A stretch of 64,000 nt of DNA from Sanguibacter keddieii DSM 10542 (GTDB lineage: Bacteria > Actinomycetota > Actinomycetes > Actinomycetales > Cellulomonadaceae). The translations under genes and the position numbers were made by a program. Location of the stretch: positions 2,356,001-2,420,000 of the forward strand of contig NC_013521.1 in the NCBI RefSeq assembly GCF_000024925.1, given 5' to 3'. Below the pieces are notes generated by a model. The model saw only the letters and a program-made list of their open reading frames with translations. It was not told the DNA's origin and did no database searches. Positions 1 through 7,985 of this stretch are shown in pieces (positions within the stretch are counted from its first letter, which is position 1; each line of letters begins with the position of its first letter).

Positions 1-1
1 C

Positions 2-700
2 GCGGTGTTCCCGCCGACCGCGGCCAGCGCCGTCGAGCGCGCCTTCGCCCGGCAGGGCGAGATGCTCGACGTGTTCGTCGACGCCTTCGGCCCCTACCCC
101 TTCGCCGCGTACACCGTGGTGGTCACCGAGGACGCCCTCGAGATCCCCCTCGAGGCGCAAGGGCTGTCCGTGTTCAGCCAAGGGTTCCTCAGCACCGGCT
201 GGGAGTCCCAGCGGCTCATCGCCCACGAGCTCTCGCACCAGTGGTTCGGCAACAGCCTCACCGCCTCGCGGTGGCAGGACATCTGGCTGCACGAGGGCTT
301 CGCCTGCTATGCCGAGTGGGTGTGGTCCGAGGCGTCGGGCGGACGCAGCGCCGACGCTCTGGCCGACGAGCACCACGCGCGCCTCGCAGCGCTCCCCCAG
401 GACCTGGTCCTCGGCGACCCGGGGACCAACGACATGTTCGACGACCGGGTCTACAAGCGCGGGGCGCTCACCCTGCACGCCCTCCGCGGCACGATCGGGG
501 ACGACGCGTTCTGGCGGACCCTCAGGGCGTGGGTGGCGGAGCACCGGCACGGCTCGGTGACGACCGCCGACCTCGTCGAGATCGCGACGCGCGAGTCCGG
601 AGAGGACCTCGTCGACCTGTTCGCCGCGTGGCTCGCGGAGCCCGCGCTGCCCGAGCTGCCGAAGGCACGACGCTCCCTGCTGCGCCGGCTCAAGGGCTGA
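2..700 (+). CDS. M1 family zinc aminopeptidase, C-terminal part (partial)
   Basis: This is the end of a metallopeptidase of the M1 (aminopeptidase N / leukotriene A4 hydrolase) family; the reading frame is open to the left edge, so the true start lies outside the window. The zinc site is visible as HELSHQWFGN (two His of HExxH, with the catalytic Glu) followed 18 residues after the second zinc His by the third ligand Glu in LHEGFACYAEW. The remaining part is the helical region that usually follows the catalytic domain. The protein ends with an Arg/Lys-rich tail. Such enzymes remove N-terminal residues from peptides, normally in the cytoplasm. Identification is firm; substrate preference cannot be read. 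Confidence 0.93.
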   Translation, partial: AVFPPTAASAVERAFARQGEMLDVFVDAFGPYPFAAYTVVVTEDALEIPLEAQGLSVFSQGFLSTGWESQRLIAHELSHQWFGNSLTASRWQDIWLHEGFACYAEWVWSEASGGRSADALADEHHARLAALPQDLVLGDPGTNDMFDDRVYKRGALTLHALRGTIGDDAFWRTLRAWVAEHRHGSVTTADLVEIATRESGEDLVDLFAAWLAEPALPELPKARRSLLRRLKG

Positions 701-713
701 GCGCGGCAGGCGC

Positions 714-1445
714 TCAGCGGTCGCTGAGGTCGGCCGCGGACCGGGTGGTGATGACCGTGGGTGCTCGGCTGGCACCGTCTGGGAACAGGAGTGTCAGCGA
801 CGCGAGGAGCGCGGGCTGACCCGGCTCCTGCCCAGGCACGTCGAGGTCGACCATCTCCACGCCGCCGGGCGCGTCGTGCCCTTCCCAGCGGACAAGCTCT
901 GGTGCGTCGTCCGGCGCGGTGACCTGGACGTCCCGCAGGTCGACCATGAGCCCGTCTCCGGTCGCCTTGACCAGCGACTCCTTGCGGACCCAGGTCCGAG
1001 TGCGCCAGGAGGCGTCGCCGTCCGTCTCGTCGCGGTGCAGGCCGACGCGCGCGAAGGTGTCGAAGCCCGCAGCGTCGACGTGCTCCACGTCGACGCCGAC
1101 CGGGCCCGCCGTCGTGACGGCGACGACGGTCCGTCCGGCGGCCCGGCTGAGGCTCACGTGGACGGGACGCTGCTCGCCTCGGCCTGCTGCGCGACCAGCA
1201 CTCAGCACGACCGGTCGCCCGTGGTCGCTGCTCGCGCACCGGGGGCACAGGCGGCCCGTCTGCACCTCGCCGGGGTCCATCTCGAGGTGTGCGGCGACGG
1301 CGTGACGCAGCAGGTCGTCCGGGCCACCGGAGGACGAGCCTCTCCCCCAGACGACGAGCACCTCGGGCGCAGAGCTGCTGGTCACGGAGGTCACCCGAGC
1401 ATCGTGCCACGTGGTGCGCGTCACGAAGGCACCGACGGATTCCAC
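714..1445 (-). CDS. 4'-phosphopantetheinyl transferase (Sfp type)
   Basis: The protein would transfer the phosphopantetheine arm of CoA onto a serine of carrier proteins. Two family signatures are visible: GVDVE (about residues 117-121, Mg-binding Asp/Glu) and WVRKESLVKATGDGL (about 152-166, the W-x-x-KE-x-x-x-K motif). Length (243 residues) suits the Sfp class rather than the short AcpS class. The start is uncertain: a GTG at 1445 gives the longest frame, but GTG codons at 1424 or 1394 are also possible and the conserved part starts only near residue 27. No polyketide or peptide synthetase lies in the window, so its carrier protein partner is unknown. It is convergent with the aminopeptidase gene. 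Confidence 0.85.
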   Translation of the reverse strand: MESVGAFVTRTTWHDARVTSVTSSSAPEVLVVWGRGSSSGGPDDLLRHAVAAHLEMDPGEVQTGRLCPRCASSDHGRPVVLSAGRAAGRGEQRPVHVSLSRAAGRTVVAVTTAGPVGVDVEHVDAAGFDTFARVGLHRDETDGDASWRTRTWVRKESLVKATGDGLMVDLRDVQVTAPDDAPELVRWEGHDAPGGVEMVDLDVPGQEPGQPALLASLTLLFPDGASRAPTVITTRSAADLSDR

Positions 1446-1464
1446 ACCTGGGTCCAGACCGTGC

Positions 1465-1470
1465 TAGATT
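1465..1470 (+). promoter_or_regulatory. -10 box of first tRNA-Leu unit
   Basis: TAGATT lies 46 bases before the tRNA and is repeated at the same distance before the second tRNA copy. The position and conservation support a promoter, while a -35 box is not obvious. Confidence 0.5.
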
Positions 1471-1516
1471 TTCCGACGCACCCAAGGGAACGGAAACGTT
1501 CCCCGAAGGTCCACCT

Positions 1517-1599
1517 GTCCGGGTGGCGGAATGGCAGACGCGCTAGCTTGAGGTGCTAGTGCCCTAACGGGCGTGGGGGTTCAAGTCCCCCTCCGGACA
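1517..1599 (+). tRNA. tRNA-Leu (anticodon GAG), copy 1
   Basis: A class II tRNA of 83 bases folds well: acceptor stem GTCCGGG with TCCGGAC (one G-U pair), discriminator A at 1599, anticodon stem CTAGC/GCTAG around the loop TTGAGGT giving anticodon GAG, a long variable arm (CCC...GGG) and the T-loop GTTCAAGTC. The CCA end is not encoded. A strong hairpin terminator follows 22 bases later. An almost identical copy lies about 1 kb downstream. Confidence 0.97.
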
Positions 1600-1621
1600 C
1601 AGCGCACGACAGCAGCATCAT

Positions 1622-1653
1622 GGAGCGGCCCCGGGTTCACCCGGGGCCGCTCC
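1622..1653 (+). terminator. hairpin terminator after tRNA-Leu copy 1
   Basis: A perfect 14 bp stem (GGAGCGGCCCCGGG and its complement) closes a TTCA loop just after the tRNA. There is no long T run, as is common in very GC-rich actinobacteria. It may also stop transcription of the reductase gene that ends at 1679 on the other strand. Confidence 0.8.
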
Positions 1654-1678
1654 GTCGTCCTGGGGCGTCCCCTTCGGA

Positions 1679-2305
1679 CTATCGACCCTCCGCGTCGCCC
1701 GCCGACATCGTCCCCACCGCTGGTGTCCCGTCGAGGCGCTCGTAGCGCTGCAGCTGGACGCCGCCCGGTGTCGTCACAACCGGCTCGGCGAGCCGGAGGT
1801 TCGTGGGGACCGTGCCGGTGCCGAACACCCGCTTCCCCGCGCCGAGGAGGAGCGGGTAGACCCAGAGGTTGAGCCGGTCGAACAGACCGTCGGCGAGGAG
1901 CGTCTGCACCAGGTCGAGGCTGCCGATCACGTGGGTCTCCGCGTGCCGCTCTCTGAGCCCGCGGACGGCGTCGCCGAGGTCGGGGCCGAGCTGCTCGGCG
2001 CCCTCCCAGGCCAGACGCAGCGGATGCCGCGAGGCGACGTACCGCGGGACCGAGCTGAGCACGTCGGCGATGTGTCCCTGCTGGCGGGGCCAGTACTCGG
2101 CGAAGATGTCGTAGGTCCTGCGCCCGAGGAGCAGCGCGTCCATCGTCTCCATGCCCGCGACGACCTGCTCGCCGACCGTCCCGTCGGACAGCGGAGCCTG
2201 CCACCCACCGAACGCGAAGCCGCCCTCGGGGTCTTCCTCTGGCCCGCCGGGCGCCTGCGCGACGCCGTCGAGCGTGGTGAACAGGTCGATCTGGACGATC
2301 CCCAT
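1679..2305 (-). CDS. RibD C-terminal/dihydrofolate reductase-like protein
   Basis: This 208-residue protein has the DHFR-like fold shared with the reductase domain of RibD: start IDLFTTLDGVAQAP, then GRRTYDIFAEYWP and the late segment PLLLGAGKRVFG, all typical of the actinobacterial stand-alone 'dihydrofolate reductase family' proteins. It probably binds NADPH and reduces an unknown substrate; many members are uncharacterised. The ATG at 2305 is preceded by GGAGCG at good spacing. The gene sits alone between two copies of a duplicated tRNA-Leu unit, so it may have come or moved with that duplication. Function beyond the fold is not known. Confidence 0.85.
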   Translation of the reverse strand: MGIVQIDLFTTLDGVAQAPGGPEEDPEGGFAFGGWQAPLSDGTVGEQVVAGMETMDALLLGRRTYDIFAEYWPRQQGHIADVLSSVPRYVASRHPLRLAWEGAEQLGPDLGDAVRGLRERHAETHVIGSLDLVQTLLADGLFDRLNLWVYPLLLGAGKRVFGTGTVPTNLRLAEPVVTTPGGVQLQRYERLDGTPAVGTMSAGDAEGR

Positions 2306-2559
2306 GGCTCGCTCCGTCGCTGTCGCGCGCCGGGCACCGTCACCCGACGACGTGGTTCTCCCGAGGCTGGCACGACGTCGCGCCGCTGGCAAGGGTGGGC
2401 GGGGTCGCTGGCAAGCGGTCGGCAGGATCGCGAGCGGCGGGAGCCGGACCTGTCAGACCTCTCGGACAACCCGGCCCCGGTGGTCGAGCACCCCCTCGAA
2501 ACCGTGCTAGATTTTCCGTCGCACCCAAGGGAACGGAAACGCTCCCCGAAGGTCCACCT

Positions 2560-2642
2560 GTCCGGGTGGCGGAATGGCAGACGCGCTAGCTTGAGGTGCT
2601 AGTGCCCTAACGGGCGTGGGGGTTCAAGTCCCCCTCCGGACA
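2560..2642 (+). tRNA. tRNA-Leu (anticodon GAG), copy 2
   Basis: The 83-base tRNA is identical in sequence to copy 1 (1517-1599): same acceptor, anticodon GAG, long variable arm and discriminator A. It reads CUC and CUU codons; CUC is very frequent in this genome, so a second gene copy could serve demand. Confidence 0.97.
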
Positions 2643-2672
2643 CAGCGCAGGACAGCACGACACCAGCATCAC

Positions 2673-2704
2673 GGAGCGGCCCCGGGTTCACCCGGGGCCG
2701 CTTC
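2673..2704 (+). terminator. hairpin terminator after tRNA-Leu copy 2
   Basis: Same 14 bp stem and TTCA loop as after copy 1, with one G-U pair in place of G-C near the base of the stem. Confidence 0.8.
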
Positions 2705-2967
2705 GTCGTCCACGGGCGCCTCTGCGGCGCTCCGGGTCCACCACGGGTGGTTCTCGATCTCACCCCGGGGTGAGCCGTACGTCGTGCCCCGGGGTCCCTA
2801 CGCTCGGTCGTGAGGCCCTCGTCGTGACCACGCCGACCGACACCTCGTCCCAGACGCCACGACGCTCGGATCCCGCAGGGGCGGACCTGACCTGGCACAC
2901 GCTCCGGCACGCACCCGATCGACGCACCGGCGCAGGCAGCTCTCGAGACCGAGCCACGGAGACGACG

Positions 2968-3495
2968 ATGACACGAGCAGCGGAAGACCTCCCCGTACCA
3001 GCGGGCGCACCAGCACCGACCCCGGGGCGTGCCTCCAGCAGGTGGCTCGGCCTGCTGCCGTTCATCGGCGTGATCCTCTTCGTCGTGACCGCAGTCCCGG
3101 TCCTCGTCTCGCGGGACGACGACTGGCAGCGGACGCTCCTGGTCAACGCCGTCGTCTACATGATCGGGTGGGCGGGGATCGGCGCGGGGATCTCACACCT
3201 GTTCTTCTCGGGCGCGATCTCCCGGTCGATCGGCTTCGACCGGTCGCCCTTCGAGCTCGAGGTCGGGTTCGCGGGCCTCGCCTTCGGGGTGACCGGGGTG
3301 CTCGCCGGGAGCCACGGGACGGAGTACTGGCTGGCGATCATCATCGCGAGCTCCGTCTACCGCGTCGGCTGCGGCCTCGGGCACGTGCGCAGCATCGTGC
3401 GGTCCCGCAACTACGCGGTGAACAACACCGCGATCCTCGTGATCGACTTCCTCCTGCCGGCGTTCCTGGTGGTCGCCTACGTCGCCTGGTCGTGA
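2968..3495 (+). CDS. DUF6790-type four-helix membrane protein
   Basis: The 175-residue protein has a 30-residue polar N-terminus and then about four hydrophobic segments (near residues 28-46, 58-76, 93-110 and 150-170). The stretch ISHLFFSGAISRSIGF followed by SPFELEVGFAGLAFGVTGVL matches the DUF6790 family pattern as I know it. Function of that family is not established. The ATG at 2968 is chosen because the upstream frame has low-complexity composition; GAGACGACG before it is only a weak ribosome site. Downstream, a LacI regulator starts 110 bases later with its own leaderless promoter, so the two are probably separate. Confidence 0.7.
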   Translation: MTRAAEDLPVPAGAPAPTPGRASSRWLGLLPFIGVILFVVTAVPVLVSRDDDWQRTLLVNAVVYMIGWAGIGAGISHLFFSGAISRSIGFDRSPFELEVGFAGLAFGVTGVLAGSHGTEYWLAIIIASSVYRVGCGLGHVRSIVRSRNYAVNNTAILVIDFLLPAFLVVAYVAWS

Positions 3496-3594
3496 GACGC
3501 GGGGCGCGCCTCGGCAGAGCCCGTCGACCGCACCCGCGCCTCGACCCCGTCGCCCGGCGCAGCGCTGGCCCGACCAGCACGCGCACCTCGCGGC

Positions 3595-3600
3595 TAGGCT
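3595..3600 (+). promoter_or_regulatory. -10 box of leaderless lacI-type gene
   Basis: TAGGCT ends seven bases before the GTG at 3608, so transcription would begin at or next to the start codon. No ribosome-binding site is present, which fits a leaderless transcript. Confidence 0.65.
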
Positions 3601-3607
3601 GTCCGTC

Positions 3608-4684
3608 GTGCCCGAGAACCGCAGGAGTGCCGACGCGCCGCGCAAGCCGACGGTCTACGACGTCGCGCAGGCCGCAGGCGTCTCGATCGCCACGGTCTCC
3701 TTCGTCTTCAGCAAGCCCGAGCGGGTCAAGGCCTCGACGGCCGAGCAGGTGCTCGCCGCCGCGGAGAGCCTCGGCTACGTGCCGAGCGCGAGCGCGCGCG
3801 GGCTGGCCCGCGGCCGGACGGGCGCGATCGGGCTGTACGCCTTCGACTACCTGCTCGACGCGGACGAGCTCGACGTCGTCCCGGGGACGGTCGGCGAGGG
3901 GCGCCTGTTCCCGCTCTACGCCGACGAGGTGCAGCGCGGCGTCCAGCTCGAGTGCCGCCGACGCGGCTTCGCCCTCATGCTGGGCGGCGCCCGGACGACC
4001 CCGCACCTGCCGCACGCCATCGACGTCGCCGGTCGGGTGGACGCGCTCATCGCCTTCGCCGGGGCCATGCCCGACAAGACGCTCACCCAGGTGGCCTCAC
4101 GGATCCCGGTGGTCGAGCTGGGTGGGGCGGTGCGGCAGGAGGGCGTCCACACGATCTTCGTGGACAACCGGGAGGGCATGCTCGAGCTCACCCGCCACCT
4201 CCTCGAGGTCCACGGGTACCGGGACGTCGCCTACCTCGGCGAGCTGGGCACACCCGAGTTCGTCCAACGCTTCGACGGGTTCTCGTCCGCGATGCAGGCA
4301 GCCGGGCTGCCCGTCCCCGAGGTGCTGCCGGTGCACGCCGGCGACGACGCCACGACCATCGCCGTCGTCGCGAGGCTGCTGGCCTCCGGGTCTCTGCCCG
4401 AAGTCCTGGTGTGCGACACGGACCAGTCGGCCCTCGCCGCCGTCGACGCGCTGCGCGCAGCCGGGGTGACGGTTCCCCGCGACGTCGCGGTGACCGGCTT
4501 CGACGGGATCCTCGCGAGCCGCCTCTCGGCTCCCCCGCTGACCACCGTCCGGCAGCCGATGGAGCTCGTCGGGCGCTCTGCGGTGCAGATCCTCGCCGAC
4601 ATCCTGGCCGGTGAGAGCGACGCCGACCGGCACGAGCTCCTCGGGTCGGCCTTCGTGCTCGGCGGGAGCTGCGGCTGCTCCTGA
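3608..4684 (+). CDS. LacI family transcriptional regulator of the sugar ABC/GH43 locus
   Basis: A 358-residue LacI-type repressor: helix-turn-helix at about residues 15-60 (TVYDVAQAAGVSIATVSFVFSKPERVKASTAEQVLAAAESLGY, shown in parts as TVYDVAQAAGVSIATVS) and a periplasmic-binding-protein-like sensor ending in the usual GSCGC tail. It ends 160 bases before a sugar-binding lipoprotein gene, and a perfect palindrome typical for LacI proteins lies in that promoter. It therefore most likely represses the importer and GH43 genes and is released by an oligosaccharide or pentose. The start GTG is leaderless, with a TAGGCT box seven bases upstream. Confidence 0.93.
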   Translation: MPENRRSADAPRKPTVYDVAQAAGVSIATVSFVFSKPERVKASTAEQVLAAAESLGYVPSASARGLARGRTGAIGLYAFDYLLDADELDVVPGTVGEGRLFPLYADEVQRGVQLECRRRGFALMLGGARTTPHLPHAIDVAGRVDALIAFAGAMPDKTLTQVASRIPVVELGGAVRQEGVHTIFVDNREGMLELTRHLLEVHGYRDVAYLGELGTPEFVQRFDGFSSAMQAAGLPVPEVLPVHAGDDATTIAVVARLLASGSLPEVLVCDTDQSALAAVDALRAAGVTVPRDVAVTGFDGILASRLSAPPLTTVRQPMELVGRSAVQILADILAGESDADRHELLGSAFVLGGSCGCS

Positions 4685-4728
4685 GCAGCGCCGCCCTCTC
4701 CCACCTCTCACCCCCTCGCGGCAGGGTC

Positions 4729-4757
4729 TTGCGCTGCCGTTGTTAAGCGCTTAGATT
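4729..4757 (+). promoter_or_regulatory. promoter of the sugar ABC transporter operon
   Basis: TTGCGC (4729-4734) and TAGATT (4752-4757) are separated by exactly 17 bases, a good sigma-70-type promoter. The LacI operator occupies the spacer, which explains repression by blocking RNA polymerase. Confidence 0.7.
4744..4753 (+). promoter_or_regulatory. LacI-family operator
   Basis: TAAGCGCTTA is a perfect 10-base palindrome with the central CG typical of LacI-family sites, placed between the -35 and -10 elements and beside the LacI gene. The binding partner is inferred from position. Confidence 0.8.
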
Positions 4758-4844
4758 CTGTCTGCGAGACATGGCTGCGCACCGACGCACAGCCACGGCA
4801 GCTCTCCCACCGCCGGCACGAGACGTGCACTCACGACAGGAACG

Positions 4845-6131
4845 ATGATGATCCGACGACGACTGCTCGCCCCCACCGCGATCGCCGCAGCCGCAGCACT
4901 GCTGCTCGCCGGCTGCGGCCGCGACACCGACTCCCCCGCACAGGCCGACGACGCCGTCGAGCTCACGAGCGGCCCTGCCTCCGGCACCGTGACCATCTGG
5001 GCCCAGGGCACCGAGGGCGAGGCGCTCACCGAGTTCATCAAGCCCTTCGAGGAGGCCAACCCCGACGTCACCGTCAAGGTCACCGCAGTCCCCTGGGACT
5101 CCGCGCAGAACAAGTACCAGACGGCCGTGGCGGGAGGGACGACCCCCGACATCGGCATGCTCGGCAGCGACTGGATGCCCACCTTCGCCAACGCCCTCCA
5201 GCCCAAGCCCGAGGCGATCGACACCTCCGGCATGTTCGACTTCGCGACGACGTCGACCACCTTCGACGGCGTCGAGTACGCCGTCCCGTGGTACGTCGAG
5301 ACCCGCGTGCTGTTCTACCGCACCGACCTCGCCGAGCAGGCCGGGTTCGACACCTTCCCCACCGACTGGGACGGCTTCAAGGCCCTCGCCCAGGCCTACC
5401 AGGACGAGGCCGGCGCCGAGTACGGCGTCGCGCTCCCCTCCGGCGGCTGGAACTCGTTCCTCAGCAGCCTCCCCTTCGCGTGGTCCAACGGGGCCGAGGT
5501 CATGGACGCCGACCAGACCACCTGGACGCTCGACACCCCCGAGGTCACCGGCGCCGTCGACTACATCGACAGCTTCTTCGCGGACGGCATCGCCAACCGC
5601 AACCCTGACGCCGAGGCCGGCTCGACCACCGCGGCCTTCGTCGACGGCTCCGTCCCGATGTTCATGAGCGGGCCGTGGGACATCCCCGGGCTCAAGACCG
5701 CCGGGGGCGAGGGCTTCGAGGACAAGTTCGGCGTCGGTCTCGTCCCCGCGTCGCCGGACGGCACCTCGACCTCCTTCGCCGCCGGCGCCAACCTCGCGGT
5801 CTTCAAGGACGCCGAGAACCCCGAGGCCGCGTGGAAGCTCGTCGAGTGGCTCAGCCAGCCCGAGGTCCAGGTCGACTGGTTCAGCGCCGTCAACGACCTC
5901 CCCGCCCAGGAGTCCGCCTGGGACGACCCGACGCTCACCGCAGACCCCAAGGTCGCCGGCTTCGGCGAGCAGCTCAAGAGCGTCAAGATCGCCCCGACCC
6001 TCACCACCTGGCCCCAGGTCTCTGCCGCGGCAGACACCCAGCTCGAGCAGATCCTGCGCGGCGACAAGGACCCGGCGGTCGCCCTCGGCGAGCTGCAGAG
6101 CACGGCGGACTCCCTCGGGACCGGGCAGTGA
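4845..6131 (+). CDS. sugar ABC transporter substrate-binding lipoprotein
   Basis: The 428-residue protein starts with a lipoprotein signal (two Arg-rich residues, a hydrophobic stretch and the lipobox LAGC with Cys24) and continues as a family 1 extracellular solute-binding protein, e.g. GTVTIWAQGTEGEALTEF and the PWYVETRVLFYRTDL region. It would be anchored outside the membrane and hand a sugar to the two permeases encoded next. AGGAACG precedes the start. No ATP-binding gene is in the operon, as usual for this class in actinobacteria where a shared MsiK-type ATPase serves many importers; that partner is inferred. The GH43 gene downstream suggests a xylo- or arabino-oligosaccharide. Confidence 0.93.
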   Translation: MMIRRRLLAPTAIAAAAALLLAGCGRDTDSPAQADDAVELTSGPASGTVTIWAQGTEGEALTEFIKPFEEANPDVTVKVTAVPWDSAQNKYQTAVAGGTTPDIGMLGSDWMPTFANALQPKPEAIDTSGMFDFATTSTTFDGVEYAVPWYVETRVLFYRTDLAEQAGFDTFPTDWDGFKALAQAYQDEAGAEYGVALPSGGWNSFLSSLPFAWSNGAEVMDADQTTWTLDTPEVTGAVDYIDSFFADGIANRNPDAEAGSTTAAFVDGSVPMFMSGPWDIPGLKTAGGEGFEDKFGVGLVPASPDGTSTSFAAGANLAVFKDAENPEAAWKLVEWLSQPEVQVDWFSAVNDLPAQESAWDDPTLTADPKVAGFGEQLKSVKIAPTLTTWPQVSAAADTQLEQILRGDKDPAVALGELQSTADSLGTGQ

Positions 6132-7072
6132 CCGTCCTCACCAGGACCGGGCCCACCGGGACGGTCCGCCGTCCCGGTGGGCCCGGTCTCGCCGCCCGGC
6201 GCCGCCGGCGCACCACCGTCGTCGCCTACGCCTTCGCCCTGCCGTTCCTGCTGAGCTTTGCGATCTTCATGGTCTTCCCGCTGCTCAGCTCGTTCGTCAT
6301 GTCGTTCACCGACTTCCGGTCGACGGACATCCCGGACCCGCTCGCGGTCGGGTTCGTCGGGGTCGAGCAGTTCACCGCGCTGTTCCAGAACCCGCAGTTC
6401 GTGCGGGCGCTGCTCAACACCGTGTACTTCGTGGTGGTGGGCATCCCGCTCACCATGGTCTGCGGGCTGGCGCTGGCGATCGCGCTCAACAACGGCATCA
6501 CCCGGTTCCGCACCGCGTTCCGCGTGGGCTTCTACGCCCCCGTCGTGACGAGCATCGTCGCCGTGGCCGTCGTGTGGCGCTTCATCCTCCAGCCCGACGG
6601 ACTGCTCAACGTGGTCCTCGGCTGGGTGGGCATCCAGGGACCGGACTGGCTCAACGACCCGCGCTGGGCGATGCCGGCGATGATCCTGCTCGCCGTCTGG
6701 CGCAACATGGGCACGCTGATGATCATCTTCCTCGCCGGGCTGCAGAGCGTCCCGACCGACGTCCTCGAGGCCGCGCAGGTCGACGGGGCGGGCGCCTGGA
6801 AGCGGTTCACCCGCATCACCCTCCCCCTGCTGCGCCCCACGATGCTGCTCGGCGGCGTGCTTCTCTCCGTGGGCTTCCTCCAGTTCTTCGAGGAGCCCTT
6901 CGTCATGACCAAGGGCGGGCCGCTCGACTCGACGCTCTCGATCAGCTACTTCACCTACAACCAGTTCGGGTTCGGCAACTACGGCACGGCGTCGGCAGCG
7001 AGCTACGTGCTCTTCGTGGCGATCGCGCTGCTCAGCCTCGTGCAGTTCCGGACCTTCCGACAGAAGGGCTGA
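6128..7072 (+). CDS. sugar ABC transporter permease, MalF type
   Basis: This 314-residue integral membrane protein begins at a GTG that overlaps the stop of the binding-protein gene (GTGA), so translation is coupled. About six hydrophobic segments are present, and the cytoplasmic EAA loop that contacts the ATPase is visible as VLEAAQVDGAGAWKRF followed by TLPLLRPT. It forms the transmembrane channel with the MalG-type permease encoded next. Substrate is shared with the neighbouring binding protein and cannot be read from this sequence alone. Confidence 0.93.
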   Translation: MTVLTRTGPTGTVRRPGGPGLAARRRRRTTVVAYAFALPFLLSFAIFMVFPLLSSFVMSFTDFRSTDIPDPLAVGFVGVEQFTALFQNPQFVRALLNTVYFVVVGIPLTMVCGLALAIALNNGITRFRTAFRVGFYAPVVTSIVAVAVVWRFILQPDGLLNVVLGWVGIQGPDWLNDPRWAMPAMILLAVWRNMGTLMIIFLAGLQSVPTDVLEAAQVDGAGAWKRFTRITLPLLRPTMLLGGVLLSVGFLQFFEEPFVMTKGGPLDSTLSISYFTYNQFGFGNYGTASAASYVLFVAIALLSLVQFRTFRQKG

Positions 7073-7076
7073 CGTC

Positions 7077-7985
7077 ATGACCGTCACCGACGCCCCCACC
7101 ACCCGGACGAGTCCCAGCCGCACGGCGTCGTCCTCCCCAGCGTCCCGACGGACCCGGCGCCCGCGCCGCGGCCTCGGTGCCCGCGCCGTCGTCTACGCGC
7201 TCCTCACGGGGGCCGTCGTCGTCACCCTGGTGCCCTTCGTCTGGATGTACCTCGGGTCCGTCAAGACGCAGCAAGAGCTGCTGCGCCGACCGCCGACCTG
7301 GTGGCCCGAGACGTTCACCTGGGAGAACTTCACCGCCTGGTTCGGCCGGCTCGACATCGCCACCTACTTCGTCAACAGCGTGGTGGTCGCGCTGTTCACC
7401 GTGCTCGGCACGCTGCTGTTCTGCTCGATGGTCGGCTACGCCCTCGCCAAGCTCGAGTTCGCCGGCAAGAGGATCGTCTTCGCGCTCGTGCTCGTCACGC
7501 TCATGGTCCCGGGGGTCGTCACCTTCGTGCCGCTGTTCGTCGTGGTGAGCAAGCTCGGGCTCGTCAGCACCTACGCGGCACTCATCCTGCCGTTCCTCGC
7601 CGGCCCGCTCGGCGTGTTCCTCATGCGCCAGTTCATCCAGGAGATCCCGGACGCCCTGCTCGAGGCGGCCCGCATCGACGGGGCCAGCGAGGTCCGGATC
7701 TTCGCGGGGATCATCATGCCGCTGTGCGGGCCCGCTCTCGCCACGCTCGCGATCCTCACCTTCCTCGGCTCGTGGAACAACTTCCTCTGGCCGCTGGTCG
7801 TCGCCCAGTCCGAGGACATGTACACCCTCCCGGTGGCGCTGTCCCTGTACTCGGTCGGCCAGAACTCGACGAACTACGGCGTCCTGCTCGCCGGGTCGGT
7901 GCTGGTGATCACTCCCGTGCTGCTCCTGTTCGTCGCCCTCCAGCGCTACTTCACCCAAGGCATCGCCGTGACAGGAATCAAATGA
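7077..7985 (+). CDS. sugar ABC transporter permease, MalG type
   Basis: A 302-residue permease with a polar, Ser/Thr/Arg-rich N-terminal tail of about 35 residues and six hydrophobic segments. The EAA motif appears as LLEAARIDGASEVRIFAGII. It starts four bases after the MalF-type gene and its stop overlaps the start of the GH43 gene (ATGA), so the four genes form one tightly coupled operon. It is the second half of the sugar channel. Confidence 0.93.
   Translation: MTVTDAPTTRTSPSRTASSSPASRRTRRPRRGLGARAVVYALLTGAVVVTLVPFVWMYLGSVKTQQELLRRPPTWWPETFTWENFTAWFGRLDIATYFVNSVVVALFTVLGTLLFCSMVGYALAKLEFAGKRIVFALVLVTLMVPGVVTFVPLFVVVSKLGLVSTYAALILPFLAGPLGVFLMRQFIQEIPDALLEAARIDGASEVRIFAGIIMPLCGPALATLAILTFLGSWNNFLWPLVVAQSEDMYTLPVALSLYSVGQNSTNYGVLLAGSVLVITPVLLLFVALQRYFTQGIAVTGIK

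Larger units (their letters stand above)
1458..1660 (+). repeat. direct repeat of a whole tRNA-Leu transcription unit, copy 1
   Basis: Promoter region, leader, tRNA and terminator hairpin are nearly identical to 2501-2713. Differences visible are two single-base changes in the leader, one in the hairpin and an insertion of 8 bases between tRNA and hairpin in copy 2. Confidence 0.9.
2501..2713 (+). repeat. direct repeat of a whole tRNA-Leu transcription unit, copy 2
   Basis: Second copy of the 203 bp unit at 1458-1660, including the -10 box TAGATT at 2508-2513, the tRNA and the terminator hairpin. Confidence 0.9.
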
